In this document: positions 53,580-64,000 of the stretch, in pieces
Position numbering within the stretch: the first letter of the stretch is position 1
How the letters are laid out: every line of letters starts with the position of its first letter
Source: Sphaerolaimus hirsutus
Taxonomy: Eukaryota; Nematoda; Chromadorea; Monhysterida; Sphaerolaimidae
Assembly (NCBI GenBank): GCA_964036195.1
Contig: OZ038453.1
Coordinates: 7,331,469 to 7,395,468, forward strand
Reading direction: 5' to 3'
Length of the DNA stretch: 64,000 nt
Position numbers and translations under genes: made by a program
Notes under the pieces: model-generated
What the model was told of the DNA's origin: nothing
The model's input: the letters and a program-made list of their open reading frames with translations, nothing else
Database searches by the model: none

Positions 53580-55770
53580 CCATGCAAGGTCACATGCTCA
53601 GTATCACATCAAGCAGTAGTTCAGGCATGTTTGCGCATTTTACACAAAATAAGCAAACTTGAATAACTTTTGTAAATCTGTACCAAAATTGCCAAAAATT
53701 GGCTCATTTGAAAGCTCTAGTCATGGCGCACATCAACAAATTTTTTTTATTGCCGCATTTGTATTCAAATTTTGAATTTATTGAGGTTTGAAAATTTCAA
53801 ACAGATTCCGTCCCGAAGTGGGCGGAGCCTGTGAAAAAAATTCCAGAAAATAAGAAATGGCATCATATGCTCTTTCATATGAGCCATCAACCATGAAAAT
53901 CGGTCGGGTTTTCAAGGAAGTTATTGCAGTTTGAAGATTGTCGGGAGAACAAGATGAAGAACAACAACAACAACAACAACACTGCCTAGAAAAGAAAATG
54001 TGTAATAACTTCCTCCCAACTCAACCATTTGATCTGAAAATTTGCATGGGGGTACTTTTCGACACGGGCTATTCAATGGTATAATGGGTTTTGCCGTAGC
54101 TTGTCGCGTTCCGAAGTTATCGCGATTTAAATTTTGCGATTTCCGCATTTTGGTGTGTCTGACCATATTATGTGTGGGTCGCTTGCGCCCTCCCTCGGCA
54201 GCGAGGGATGGCGCTGGCGCGCCCACCCGATCTTTAAAACTGCGGTACACCGCCTTGTCACCAAATCCACACCAAAACTTGACAGCAGCAAAATCTTTTT
54301 TTATTCATTAAATCATCACATTCTTTCTGCAAAAACCATGTCTGCTGATTAACTGACTCATGTAAATACATATTAAAATACTATAAATACCTGCATTATG
54401 TATGCGCATACTTACATTGTTCAGTTCAAATCATGCACCTGAAAGAAAACTCAAAAAACATTCCTGTGGTTTCCGTGTTTCCTCGTTTCCGTGTTCTCCC
54501 AAAAAAAACTAATTTCAGTTTCTGTGTTTTTCAAAATTGTTGAGTTTCCGTGTTTCCGTGTTAAACAAAAACACGGAAACTCAATGAGTTTCTGTATTTA
54601 ATATGTGTGTTTTTGCCATCGTTCATTATGTCAACTTTGGGTTGATCAACTTTGATATGACTTTTCGATAACGAAATTCAATTTTTTTTCTGAAACTCAA
54701 TATTTGATATCGATATCGACCGTCGTTATCGATATCCAATAGGAAAAATTGCTTAGTATCCGATATTCAATATGGAGATATAGTGAATATTCAATACGAT
54801 ACATCGTCCTGACCCCAGTATGATTTGCACAAAACGTTACCGTAACTTCATGAATAAAGTTAACTTAAAATCTTTGTGCCAAATTCACCCATGGTGAAAC
54901 CAATTTATCCGTGTGAAAAACGATAAATATTCATTTTTACTTAGGTAGGTTTCCTGCAAAGTGTTAGGTCCGCCGAGTATATTTAATCAATAAATTTATA
55001 GATCACTTCACAATCAAAACAGTTTAATAACTAATAAATCACAGCGCATTTCCATCTTCAGTCATTCTTGTTCCATCCTCATTTTTAAAGTGATTACCAC
55101 AGGTATACCATTTGTCGCGCGGCGGACTGCCGAATGCTGTGTGTTTTTTTCAATTTGTTGTTTTTTAAAAATTCTTGTGTGCATCGGATTTTTGAAATTA
55201 TTAAAAGGGAAAAGTCCCCGTATGATGACTTGGGAACTTGCCAAATTTTTTGACATTGCTGGAAATAAAAATCAAATATGGTAAAAATAAATAAAACCAC
55301 ATCTATATGCAAAATATCGATTATGAAAGTGAAAATTTGCAAAATGGAGCATATTTTAGCGATTTTGAGCAAAAAATTAGGGAAACATCGCTCAGACTTG
55401 GACATGGGTCAAATCACTTGTGTAAGTTGTCCACTGGAACAAGTCATCATACGTGACCCGATCCATTAAAAATTGCACCTTCAAGACATCTGGGGAAGCA
55501 TTTGCTGGAAACGATGTCAGCGCACATTTGCGTGCAGAAAACCTGCGGAGAAATTTGCGGCGCCCGTATTTTTGTAGTCACTGATGTGAAAACGGGGGCT
55601 ATACATTGTGGACAGCAAATTACGATATTTTCACGAAATACCCCCTCGAAGTACCCCCTGAAATACCCCTGAAATATGGTTAATAAGATTTTTTTTCCAA
55701 AAAAGTTTGTTTTGGTTTGTGGAGTTAGCTATTATGGTGGCACTAGTTGTCATTTGTTATGTGGGGCGAA
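53580..55770. other. No supported gene; repeat remnants
   Basis: Contains a CAACAACAACAACAACAAC tract (53961-53980), a GC-rich patch near 54190, the GTGTTTCCGTG repeat (54450-54610), CGATAT-type words (54650-54810), and a MITE remnant (55630-55685, ATTTTCACGAAATACCCC). A repeat with GCAAAATGGAGCATATTTTAG (55340) recurs near 37815 and 57490. Confidence 0.4.
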
Positions 55771-58700
55771 TTAAAAACTGACACATTGGTTATCTGGTTC
55801 CCATTTATCACACTTTTTCATACAATCAATGGCCTTCATGGGATCTGCAGCCAGCAAAGGGCACATAAATCTACATATCTGAGTGTATAAGTGAATATTG
55901 GCAAACAAAGTTGCAAAGTTTTATTTCAAAAGATAAAAACTTTTTTCTAGGAAATTTTTTCTTGAATTTTTCAATTATTTTTCAATTTTTGAATTGTATT
56001 TTATTGGTTGAAAATACATGCAAAATACAAAAACACAATATAATTATTTGCTTTATTGTGGATCTATTTGTGGAAGAATAACAAATTATGCATGATGACT
56101 CCTGAATTGCCCAGATAAGCTCAACAGTTTAATAATGAAGACTAGCAAAATTATATGATTCTAAAATCCAACATTTTTTTATGGAAAAAATTCAAGAAAT
56201 CATTATGAAAATTTCACATTTGAACCAAGCACTCAAATTTCTATTTCATACCATTTTAATTTTTGGCTTTCTCTTATCCCCAGCTATGGTTGCAGTTGTA
56301 GCTTTTGGTGTTTCAGTTGGAATAATATTTGGTAAAGGTTTAGTGACAGCTTCGGTTGCAGTATTGATAAATAGACATGAGGCTGGCTTAGTTCCAAGTT
56401 CTGCGTTTTTAAGATGTGTAGATCGTTGAGTATTACCTAGGTAATATATCGTATTACCTAGAAATACCCCCAGGGGGTTTATTATTTCCCCGGGAAAATT
56501 TGAGGGGGGATAATTCGAGGGGGGTCTATTATTTCACCAGAATTTTCCCCATACCCAGACGATCAAACAGTTATGGGTGTATTGGGCGGTACCTAATTAA
56601 AGGGGGGAGGGATTTGAGTGGGTTGTTGATGTAATACGTTTTATACCCCAGTCATTTTACACCCTGCACGCGTGGTCCCCGCTGGAAGCGTGCCAGCTAA
56701 TTTTTACCCATGCTATTTTCATAAAAAAGTTGAAAAAGTCATCTCTGATATATAACGATGGCAAACCCCCGAGAAAAAGTATTTAAATTTTTAAGTGTTT
56801 TTTCTAAAATTAATTTTCGAATTTTCGAATTTTTCCCCACATTAATTTTCGAATTTCGAATTGAATTTTCGAATTTTCGAATTATCGAATCTTTTTTTAG
56901 CAATTTTCGAATTTTCTTGGCCAGTTTTCGAATTTTTTCAAATAATTTTCGAATTTTTTTGGAAAAGTATTGAATCTGAAGCTTTAAACACATTATTTGG
57001 ACTGTTTTCATATTCTCCTCAGTTTTTATAACTTTATTTTTACCATAATTTAGCATTAAAAATGGCGGAAGGAGTTATACATAAAGTCAGCGGACATTTC
57101 ACCCTACAAAATCGGAGAGTTAGAATTCGCTCGTGAATAGAGCGAACAACGAAACTTGTGTCCCACGCAGACGCTAGAAATTGAAAAAGAAAATCATATT
57201 AAAAGAAAAATGGACGTTTCGCTGCGTCCGTGCGTGCCACGCCCGAGTTATCTACATTTTCAACGTTGCTCGTAAAGAATTTGACTGTTCAAACTACCGT
57301 TTTACCGTTCAAACTACCGTTTTTGTTTTTATTTTATTTTTCATTCGTTGGCTCCGTTCCAACAAAAGAGAACTTGGCAGCCGGCCAAAATTTCGAAATC
57401 CGCTATTAATATGAGTAAAATAGGCTCACAATAGCTATATAACCATGTATATAAACAAAAATAGCAATTATGAAGGTGGAAATTGGCAAAGCGAAGCAAA
57501 TTTTGCCCATTTTTAGCTAACTTTCAGTTTTCACTCTCATTTGTATAATACGCAACTGGTAACTGGGATAAGGGCCAAGTTTTCATACATGACCCGATCT
57601 ATTCCAATGGTTAAAATATTGCGTCACAATACCTAATGCCGTCATGCACTCTCCACTGGAGAGATTGACGCAAATGTTTGTAGGGCGATACGTCTGCCGA
57701 CTTTACCAGTGTCTTGCTTCTTCATTTAATTCACACATTGACACATTCAATTCACCAACGCAGCAAAGGCAATAAAAACAACAATTTAAAAATCGGTGTC
57801 AAATAAAATATTGGCATCAAATAGAATATTGGCCTCAAATAAAATATTGGCATCGAATACCGTATTTCCTTGAATTAACCCCCCCCCCCCCCCCTGGGGG
57901 TCTATTACTTTGCCAGAGATTTTTCTGAAATCCCAGTGCTAAATTGTTTTTTTTTGTAAGTAACACAGATGTAAAAAAGGCAACAAAAACCGCCATTTAT
58001 AAGACTCTATAGACTTATGTAAGTACGTAGATGGTACAAACACTGTTCTAACGCAACACAGTCATTGTTTTTAACGTGTTTCCCAGATAACAAACCACAC
58101 AAACGTTCTCTATACACCAAATTTGGGGGCGGTATTTCGAGGGGGGTTATAAATTCATGGGGCAAATATTGAGGGGGGTATTTTGAGGGGGGGATATTTC
58201 AAGGAAATACGGTATAAAAACGGATGTGTCGAAGTCCGTCTCTTCCGCCGCGGATGACATTTCAATTTTTTTTTGTTACGTTTCGCTTTTTCATACGTGC
58301 CACATATCAATTGTCGCTTTATTCGGCACGTTGAACTTAAGAATGCGTTTTGTTGCCTTGAATTGCCTCAAAAATTCGAAAACTATTTTCGAATTTTCGA
58401 ATTGTTTGAAAAATAAATCGATTTTTAAGTGTTTTTTCTAGGGGTGAAATAAAAATTCGAAAATTCCGAAAAAATACGAAAATTCGAAAATGTTTTCGAA
58501 TTTCGAATCTTTTTTGGCCATCGTTACTGATATAATGCTATACGTTAATTTATTTACAACAATGACTTTTTCATCTTTAATACAAAAAATCGCATGCTTT
58601 ATCATCATTGGCACGCTTCCAACGTGAGACATAAATGAGTGCGAGGGCAGAGTATCATGTCCGCCGAGTATACGACATATGCGTGCACACCAGAGTTGAT

Positions 58701-61700
58701 ACTCGGTATTTACGTTTACTATGAGATACGCGTAAAACTGCATACGGATCAAATACACATGGGTACAATACTCAAATTGTACCAGTACCCATCTGTATGC
58801 GTATTTTTTCATGAGTACTGGGTAGTACCTTTGGGTATTTAAGAAAATTCAACTGCTAAAATCGTCAAACACGATTTTATACTAACGTGATGAAAAAATA
58901 CTTGATTTATTCAAAAATACTCAAAAAATACTTCACGCAATTTTACTCAGGTACTGGGTAAAAAAAGTATTTTACCCAGGTATTTTTTGAGCATGTGTAA
59001 AAATGAAGGTATTTACCTGTACCCATACTTTTGAAAAAGTTCAGTAAATCTAATAACCCCTGTGATGCACACTCGAGTATTGAAACAAACATTTCAATTG
59101 TAGTTTCAATGCAAAGAAACATACCTTCAGCTATCTTCGATAAGCATAGTTTATGACAGGATGTACTCAAAACTCCACACAATGCCTCGCAAACATCCTG
59201 TGCAAAGTGTGCCATGTGTAATTAATAGTATACTTTTTTTAGCAGTGACAATCTATTCTAAATTGACAAATTGTTCAGACTGTTTGAACATGGCTATAAA
59301 TATTCAGCCTAAGATTTAAGGTTGTATGCAGGGACCAGATTTGATCCTCGCATAATGCGCCCTACATGCACGTAATGCGCCCAAAATCGGGCAGCCTCCC
59401 AACAAATTGTTTACGGTTGCCCTACATGCGAAAACGCAATTCAATTGTGTGTTGGGTGTAGGGTGTCAACTTTCCGTTTTCCGGAGGAAAATTTTTACTC
59501 TTTCTGTTTTCCATTTTCCAGCCACTGAAATTTTTACCCTTTCCGTTTTCCGTTTTCCGGAAGCAAATTTTTTTTACCTTTTCCGTTTCCGTTTTTCCGG
59601 ATTATTTTTCCGTTTTCTGGCTAGATCCATTTCCGTTTTTCCGGACCATTTTTCTGGCTTGATCCATTTCCGTTTTTCCGAACCATTTTTCCGTTTTCTG
59701 ACTATATCCATTTCCATTTTTCCGGACCATGTTTCCATTTTCTGGCTAGATTTTCAGTTTTCTGACATCTTCCCATTATTTTTCTGCTCAGTATTTTATC
59801 TTTTTCCACTGGTATTTTTAAGTCCCACTTTCTTTGTAGCAATTTGAAGGCTGAAACAGCTGAGAAGTTGATTATGTTGCATCAACTGTTGCCTCAAATT
59901 GATTATTGTTACACCATTTGATTTTGATGCAGTGATATTTTGTGGCACTATGTGGCATTTTATTATCTCATATACTCTGCAGACTGCATGCCATGCATTT
60001 TTCAGAAAAAAATGCTCCATAAGGATACCATCTCCATGAAACATCACTTGTATCCAACTGACCTGCCCTAACCCGACCCGACTTGTATCTAACCCGACCC
60101 CAAACCCCAACATACTCAAAGGGCATAAAAATCGGCCAATGTATGACAGAATGGGACGACACGAAAGACCGGTGACCCCCCCCCCCCCTAAAATGCCACC
60201 CTCGATTCATCATGTGGGTGACACCAAGTCACAAAATTACACTAAAAACTGTGTGTTCCACAACTCACCCAAAATGTGGCCGTTTGGGTTGCAAACTTCA
60301 GAATAGGTGTCCTATGGAGTCTACTCTATTGTGTAAAAATTTCACTGTGGTAGCTCAATCGTAGCGCAAGCTATCGCGTTTTTCCAGCGGTAACTGAAAA
60401 TGCCCACCACTGTACTACCGTATTTCCTGGAAATACCCCCCCCCCCTCGAAATACCCCTCCCCCCCTCGTTCTTACCCCCCCCCCCCTCTCGGGACCACT
60501 ATGAAACAATCACCCCCCGGGGGGGTATTTCGAGGAAATACGGTATATTTATTTCATCATATTTACCTCACCTGTACATAAACATTTGCCTGCATTAACC
60601 CAGTGACAATGGTGCCATGACAATTTGAGGAGTGTGAAGTGAAGTTAGAAATGAGAAGTAAAATGCAAGTAAAATGACAAGTGAGCAGGGAAATGACAAG
60701 TAAAAAGCGCAGAATAGCAGAGCCTATGGGCTACACATACTATTCTATAGTATCCAAATCTTATTTTTTGTAATGAAAAGTTACATTAAAATAAAATCTG
60801 GATACAAAAACATAAGATTTGGATACACTAATGAAAATGATACACACTCTTTCGGCCTGGCGGCTCGGGTGTTCTGCTATTTTACTTGTGGAATTGGCAC
60901 AAAGAATGTTTTTCCTGAAATATTTTTGTTATTTGTTAACAGTTTTGATTTTATTAATCATGCCTTCATTAGGTGGAGCATTTCCTTTTAAAAAATGCAT
61001 AGCAGGCGGTTTGTGGAATTTAAATACACTACCATGCAGAATAGTTGAGACTTTTCACACATAGAGAAACAGTAGGCTGGGGTCCACCACACTTTTTTGC
61101 TTCCCAATTTCTTGTCCCTTGACCAATTTTGATGCCATTTGAGTATGTCGGGGTTTGATGTCGAAAGCACTTACAAACTTCCATCTTCATTCCATCCAAA
61201 AAAATTGCACATTACTCATTCACAGTTGGGCCAACTCTTCTCCCTAATAGAGCAGAGCCAAAACATCAAATTTACACACCAAATAGCCCAACCCAGTAGT
61301 ATGCCAACCCCCATTTCTGAGTTGCTGGCAATGGATTCAAAACTGCAGCAAAAATAAATAAATGCCACATTTCCATAAATGCATTGCCATATGCTGTTCA
61401 TGCTTAGAATGTTTCTTGCTGCACACAGAGCTCAGCAATGCAGGCAAGCAGTTGCAATGGTGAAAATTTTTGTTAAAAAATGAACATAGGGATTGGATAT
61501 AGACTTTAAAGTGAGATACTGGGTGGCTACTGCCCAAAACAAGAAAAGTCTCAACTATACTGAAACATGAACAAACTGAGTTAATATGTTTGTACACTAG
61601 ACTAGGTATATACACAGATTTGAACTTGAGGGGCGGTTATCCCGGGCATGTGTAGTCAACCCCCCAGGGTACCCATGTATAGTATCCAAATGTTTTGCAT

Positions 61701-62749
61701 ATCGACCATTTTGAAATTCTGGCAACATTAATCACGCAGCACAAAAAGTCTCAACTATTCTGCACGGTAGTGTATAACAAAACTAACACATTGCAAATGT
61801 TTGTTCCTAGGAAGGTCTTCACACATTCTTTCACATTGACCCCCTTGAGTTTTGCACAGGAACTGTGCGCATGCCTGCATTGAGGGATTTTAAGGTGATT
61901 TGTGAATACCACATTTCTTATAATATAAAGGGACGTCCAATGGAAGGTACACTTTTTCACGTTTTTTGTCCACGAAAATAGATGGACTGTCTCCAACATT
62001 AATATCATACTCATGGCAAAACCGCTGGAACTGAGCCAAATGAAAACATAAAAATGTTTATAAATGGCAGAAGATGGCTTTTTTGTTTTGGGCCATTCAT
62101 TTGTTGTCATTTCTAGATTAAATGTTGAATGACTTCTATAGAAAACAATACAAGGTGACATCCAATAGAACGGCTCCTCCAAAAGAAGTGTGGGTTGAAA
62201 AGTTGACAAAAATAACGGGCTAGGGCAACCTTATATTTAAAAGAATATGGTAATACACATAAATTGACACATTTGCATTTGCATATCGTCTACAAGTTAT
62301 CAGAGGCAGGGTTGGTTTTAGTAAAAATTCTTTTTACTAAAATTGTAGTAAAATTGTAAAAAATATTTTATCATTATTTTATTATTCAATTTTCCATTTT
62401 TTTAAATTTTATTCTTCAATTTTCCATTTTACTTTTTATTTTATTTTTATTATTTTAGATCGTGACCAGAATTGGTTTTTGTACAATTCTTTTTACTCAA
62501 ATTGTAGTATAATTGTATAAAAATTATTTTATTTTAATTTTATTCTTCAATATTTCATTTTATTTTTATTTTGTTCTTCAATTATCCATTTTATTTTTAT
62601 TTTATTTTTATTTATATCTGACATTTTGCCAACCCTGATCAGAGGACAAAAATTGTTACTGACTGCACCTTTCTGTAATTGCCAGCTGATATATTGATTT
62701 GAAACATTGCGATCAGTAGTACAGTCAGAAAGTGAAGGGAATTTGCCAT
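55771..62749 (-). CDS. Gene 3: small secreted Cys-rich protein
   Basis: Minus-strand exons 62669-62749, 61788-61874, 59125-59197 and 55771-55844 give 104 residues with phases 0, 0, 1 and stop TAA at 55771-55773. Exon 1 is a signal peptide (MANSLHFLTVLLIAMFQ). Exon 2 has Cys at 2, 7, 14, 18 and 29, identical to gene 2; exon 3 has C-x3-C-x6-C-x3-C and shares CLSKIAE with gene 2; exon 4 has C-x3-C-x8-C (CMKKCDKWEPDNQC). Splice sites: AAG|gtgcag, aatgcag|GCATGC, TGT|gttagt, tgcacag|GATGTT, GAAG|gtatgt, ggctgcag|ATCCC. Twelve cysteines in a regular pattern suggest a disulfide-stabilised secreted peptide; no family or function is recognised. Long introns hold MITEs, GTAC repeats and a Tc1-like element. 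Confidence 0.72.
56252..56400 (-). other. Open stretch that could be an extra gene 3 exon
   Basis: After acceptor-like aacgcag at 56401-56403 the minus strand is open in phase 1 for 49 codons (words NTATEAVTKPLPNIIPTETP, KATTATIAG) up to ATG|gtatga. The Thr/Pro content recalls gene 1, but the outgoing phase (0) does not fit exon 4 (phase 1). It may be an alternative exon or chance. Confidence 0.25.
56449..56640. mobile_element. TA-MITE, degenerate
   Basis: TCGTATTACCTAGAAATACC ... GATGTAATACG with near-TA flanks; internal GGGGTTTATTATTTCCCCG and TCTATTATTTCACCAG. Confidence 0.65.
56641..57859. repeat. TTCGAATTTTCGAA array and dispersed repeat
   Basis: 56810-56975 consists of TTTTCGAATTTTCGAATT words, also seen at 58370-58520. 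57390-57700 resembles 37680-37880 and 55290-55460 (GAAATTGGCAAAGCGAAGC, CATGACCCGATC). ORFs here are compositional. Confidence 0.5.
57860..58212. mobile_element. TA-MITE, second subfamily
   Basis: CCGTATTTCCTTGAATTAAC ... ATTTCAAGGAAATACGG, TA on both sides; a run of 16 C near the left end. Confidence 0.85.
58690..59045. repeat. GTAC-rich repeat beside gene 3 exon 3
   Basis: GTACCAGTACCCATCTGTATGCG, ACTGGGTAGTACC and GGTACTGGGTAAAAAAAGTA words. It belongs to the GTAC-rich family and ends about 80 bp from exon 3. Confidence 0.5.
59459..59830. repeat. CCGTTTTCC-rich repeat, one end only
   Basis: TAGGGTGTCAACTTTCCG then TTTCCGTTTTCCGG and CCATTTCCGTTTTTCCG words. No matching right terminus. 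The 146-codon frame is compositional. Confidence 0.6.
59831..60417. repeat. Dispersed repeat
   Basis: CCCAACATACTCAAAGG, GCATAAAAATCGGCCAATGT and CACCCTCGATTCATCATG match the 26900-26960 and 11750-11815 copies. CCCGACCCGACTTG words near 60070 resemble 47940. No gene. Confidence 0.45.
60418..60543. mobile_element. TA-MITE, minimal 126-bp copy
   Basis: CCGTATTTCCTGGAAATACC ... GTATTTCGAGGAAATACGG, TA on both sides. Only the termini and C/G-runs remain, showing how little internal sequence the family needs. Confidence 0.92.
60544..61026. other. No gene; short repeat words
   Basis: GAAGTGAAGTTAGAAATGAGA and AAATGACAAGTGAGC resemble 1548-1692. ATAAGATTTGGATACAC near 60816 is shared with the hAT-like cores. 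ORFs are not supported. Confidence 0.4.
61027..61772. mobile_element. Tc1-like element, copy 2
   Basis: CACTACCATGCAGAATAGTT ... AACTATTCTGCACGGTAGTG, TA on both sides (61025-61026, 61773-61774). 746 bp, no transposase. It lies in gene 3 intron 2 and ends 13 bp from exon 2's donor. Internal sequence matches 29880-30230 and 30700-30830. Confidence 0.85.
62307..62637. mobile_element. hAT-like non-autonomous element, copy 3
   Basis: CAGGGTTGGTTTTAGTAAAA ... ATTTTGCCAACCCTG with a perfect 8-bp duplication ATCAGAGG (62299-62306, 62638-62645). A second start (CAGAATTGGTTTTTGTAC) at about 62468 suggests a tandem dimer. It lies in gene 3 intron 1 and ends about 30 bp from exon 1. Confidence 0.9.
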
Positions 62750-62807
62750 TTTTAAAAAGTTACTTTCAATTTGGAAGTTGTATTTTGCTATTAAAAATGA
62801 CTCAAAC

Positions 62808-62920
62808 AAATGCAATGACTGTCTATCTTATAGTATGGGAAAGAAAGAATGCTACTATAATGAATTCCTAAAATACACATTGTTTTGTATCTAGAATAGT
62901 GATGGAAAAGTGTGAGGGCA
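62808..62920 (-). promoter_or_regulatory. Conserved upstream block of gene 3
   Basis: Starts about 60 bp before the ATG and matches 44889-45000 upstream of gene 2. The minus strand contains ACTATAAGATAG (near 62823-62834), a TATA-like word about 80 bp before the start codon, which gene 2 lacks in this exact form. Confidence 0.45.
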
Positions 62921-63457
62921 CTATGTGATTTCTTTTTTCTAATTACTTTGAAAATTGGCATAAATCCCATGAATTTGCTTACAATGTAAAATTGTTGCCT
63001 CATTTTTTCTCATAATTACATTTCTCATTCAAATTAGAAAATAACATCTATCATATAATTAATTTTTGAAATAAATTTAGTTATGAACGTTTAAAATAAC
63101 GAGTTATAGTTGAGTTAAAAATTCAAAGTGTGAATAAACACCTTTAAGTGACTTTTTTTTACAGTTCACCTGTATTATTTGTCAAGCTGTAATTGTTTCT
63201 ACCTATTGATTGCTCTTAAAGTGTTTCACTTTCCATTCCAATTTCTACTTGGAACTTTACTTGGAAAATTCCCACCACTAGTTGGGCGTGTGATCTTTTC
63301 CCCATGATTTGCATACACCACCTGGAGAATCAAATAGTGTTTCGTTTAAGGTTTCCGCATGCAAATAGCGTGGGAACTACGTGTTAGCATTTTAAAGTGT
63401 GTAAAGGTATCTTAAATTTCTCAAAGGTATTTGCAAATGGAAAGTATCAATTAGCAT
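62921..63457. other. No recognisable gene
   Basis: AT-rich unique sequence upstream of gene 3; nothing supported. Confidence 0.35.
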
Positions 63458-63650
63458 TGGATAAGACCCCACTTGAATAACACCCCCTTGAATAACTCCC
63501 CACTGTTGGCCAGGTGAGGCAAATAACCCCCTCTTTCGAATAACTCCCCCTCTTGTATAGCCCCCTCCTCCCCACCCCTTGAATAACTACCCCTTCAAAA
63601 CTTCTGACGAAAAATGACTCCCCCGCAGTCGAAATTCAAGGATAACTCTG
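63458..63650. mobile_element. TA-MITE, degenerate CCGTAAATCC variant
   Basis: CCCCACTTGAATAACACCCC, GGCCAGGTGAGGCAAATAAC, CTTCTGACGAAAAATGACTC and AATTCAAGGATAACT match the interior of 26200-26493 and 41325-41719; the termini are eroded. Confidence 0.6.
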
Positions 63651-64000
63651 AATTTGAACACTTCAAAAAACTAATTTGCTTTACTAAATAGTTGCTGCTT
63701 AAGGGGTATTTTTAAAGTTATTCAAGGCAGGTATTATCTTCTCGTCGGAGTATTGTTTAAAATTGTTAATAAAAATATTCAGCAGTTGAACTGGATCACT
63801 GTATACACAAATATTTCAATCAAACATCAATGTAAAGACCCAAACAACTAAAGCAAAACGCTTTAATACCACTGGTTCAAAGAGCGTATCCAATTCTTTA
63901 CCCACTGCGCAGTATATCAATGTAATAAAAAGCGCAACTCTGTCATGGCTCACATATTGATTTCTCAATGCACAGCTGAATTATTTATGTGAAAACATTC
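63651..64000. other. No recognisable feature
   Basis: Unique AT-rich sequence to the window end; nothing supported. Confidence 0.3.

Noticed and set aside
59407..59847. 146-codon frame ending in the CCGTTTTCC repeat
   Set aside because: Low-complexity Phe/Arg sequence from the repeat.
61751..62209. 152-codon minus-strand frame over gene 3 exon 2
   Set aside because: It uses another frame and crosses the splice sites; the exon frame matching gene 2 is better supported.

Overview
The window is repeat-rich, AT-rich, gene-poor eukaryotic DNA. It has spliced genes with GT-AG introns, several cut-and-paste transposon families, Helitrons and a Penelope-like retroelement with an N-terminal GIY-YIG nuclease, and no bacterial-style operons. 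This suits an animal, most likely an invertebrate; the species cannot be read from the sequence. No rRNA, tRNA or CRISPR array was recognised.

Genes. Three related genes lie on the minus strand and could only be assembled by hand from short exons. Gene 2 (44829 down to 42123) and gene 3 (62749 down to 55771) each encode a secreted peptide of about 105-120 residues: a signal-peptide exon, then three cysteine exons with identical Cys spacing, splice phases (0, 0, 1) and almost identical exon lengths. A matching upstream flank is also conserved. Gene 1 (5718 down to 3089, 5' end not found) shares the last cysteine module but continues into a Thr/Pro mucin-like array and a Cys-containing C-terminal region. 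Two of its five introns (4370-4522 and 5261-5510) are, end to end, copies of an inverted-repeat element that is scattered through the window. They look like introner-type introns and are the most interesting thing here. A possible first exon of an unrelated plus-strand gene is at 46958-47143.

Mobile DNA. From about 9 to 24 kb there is a deep nest: a CG-AT-type element (12145-24145) is split by non-autonomous Helitron A (12644-23908), which carries a satellite array and two minisatellites and is itself split by an intact-looking Penelope-like element (16565-22230: ORF1, GIY-YIG/RT ORF2, pLTRs, candidate hammerhead ribozyme). A second Helitron copy, B (48353-52249), lies inside a large inverted repeat and carries a TA-flanked MITE. 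Each copy gives the empty site for the other's insertions, and the host repeats confirm A^T integration for both Helitrons.

The rest is mostly small elements: a TA-flanked MITE family with TIR like CCGTATTTCCTCGAAATACC and long G/C runs (about 18 copies); three hAT-like MITEs with perfect 8-bp target duplications; two Tc1-like elements; two long foldbacks of one family; hairpin arrays; and various minisatellites. A BEL/Pao reverse transcriptase fragment sits at 9558-9875.
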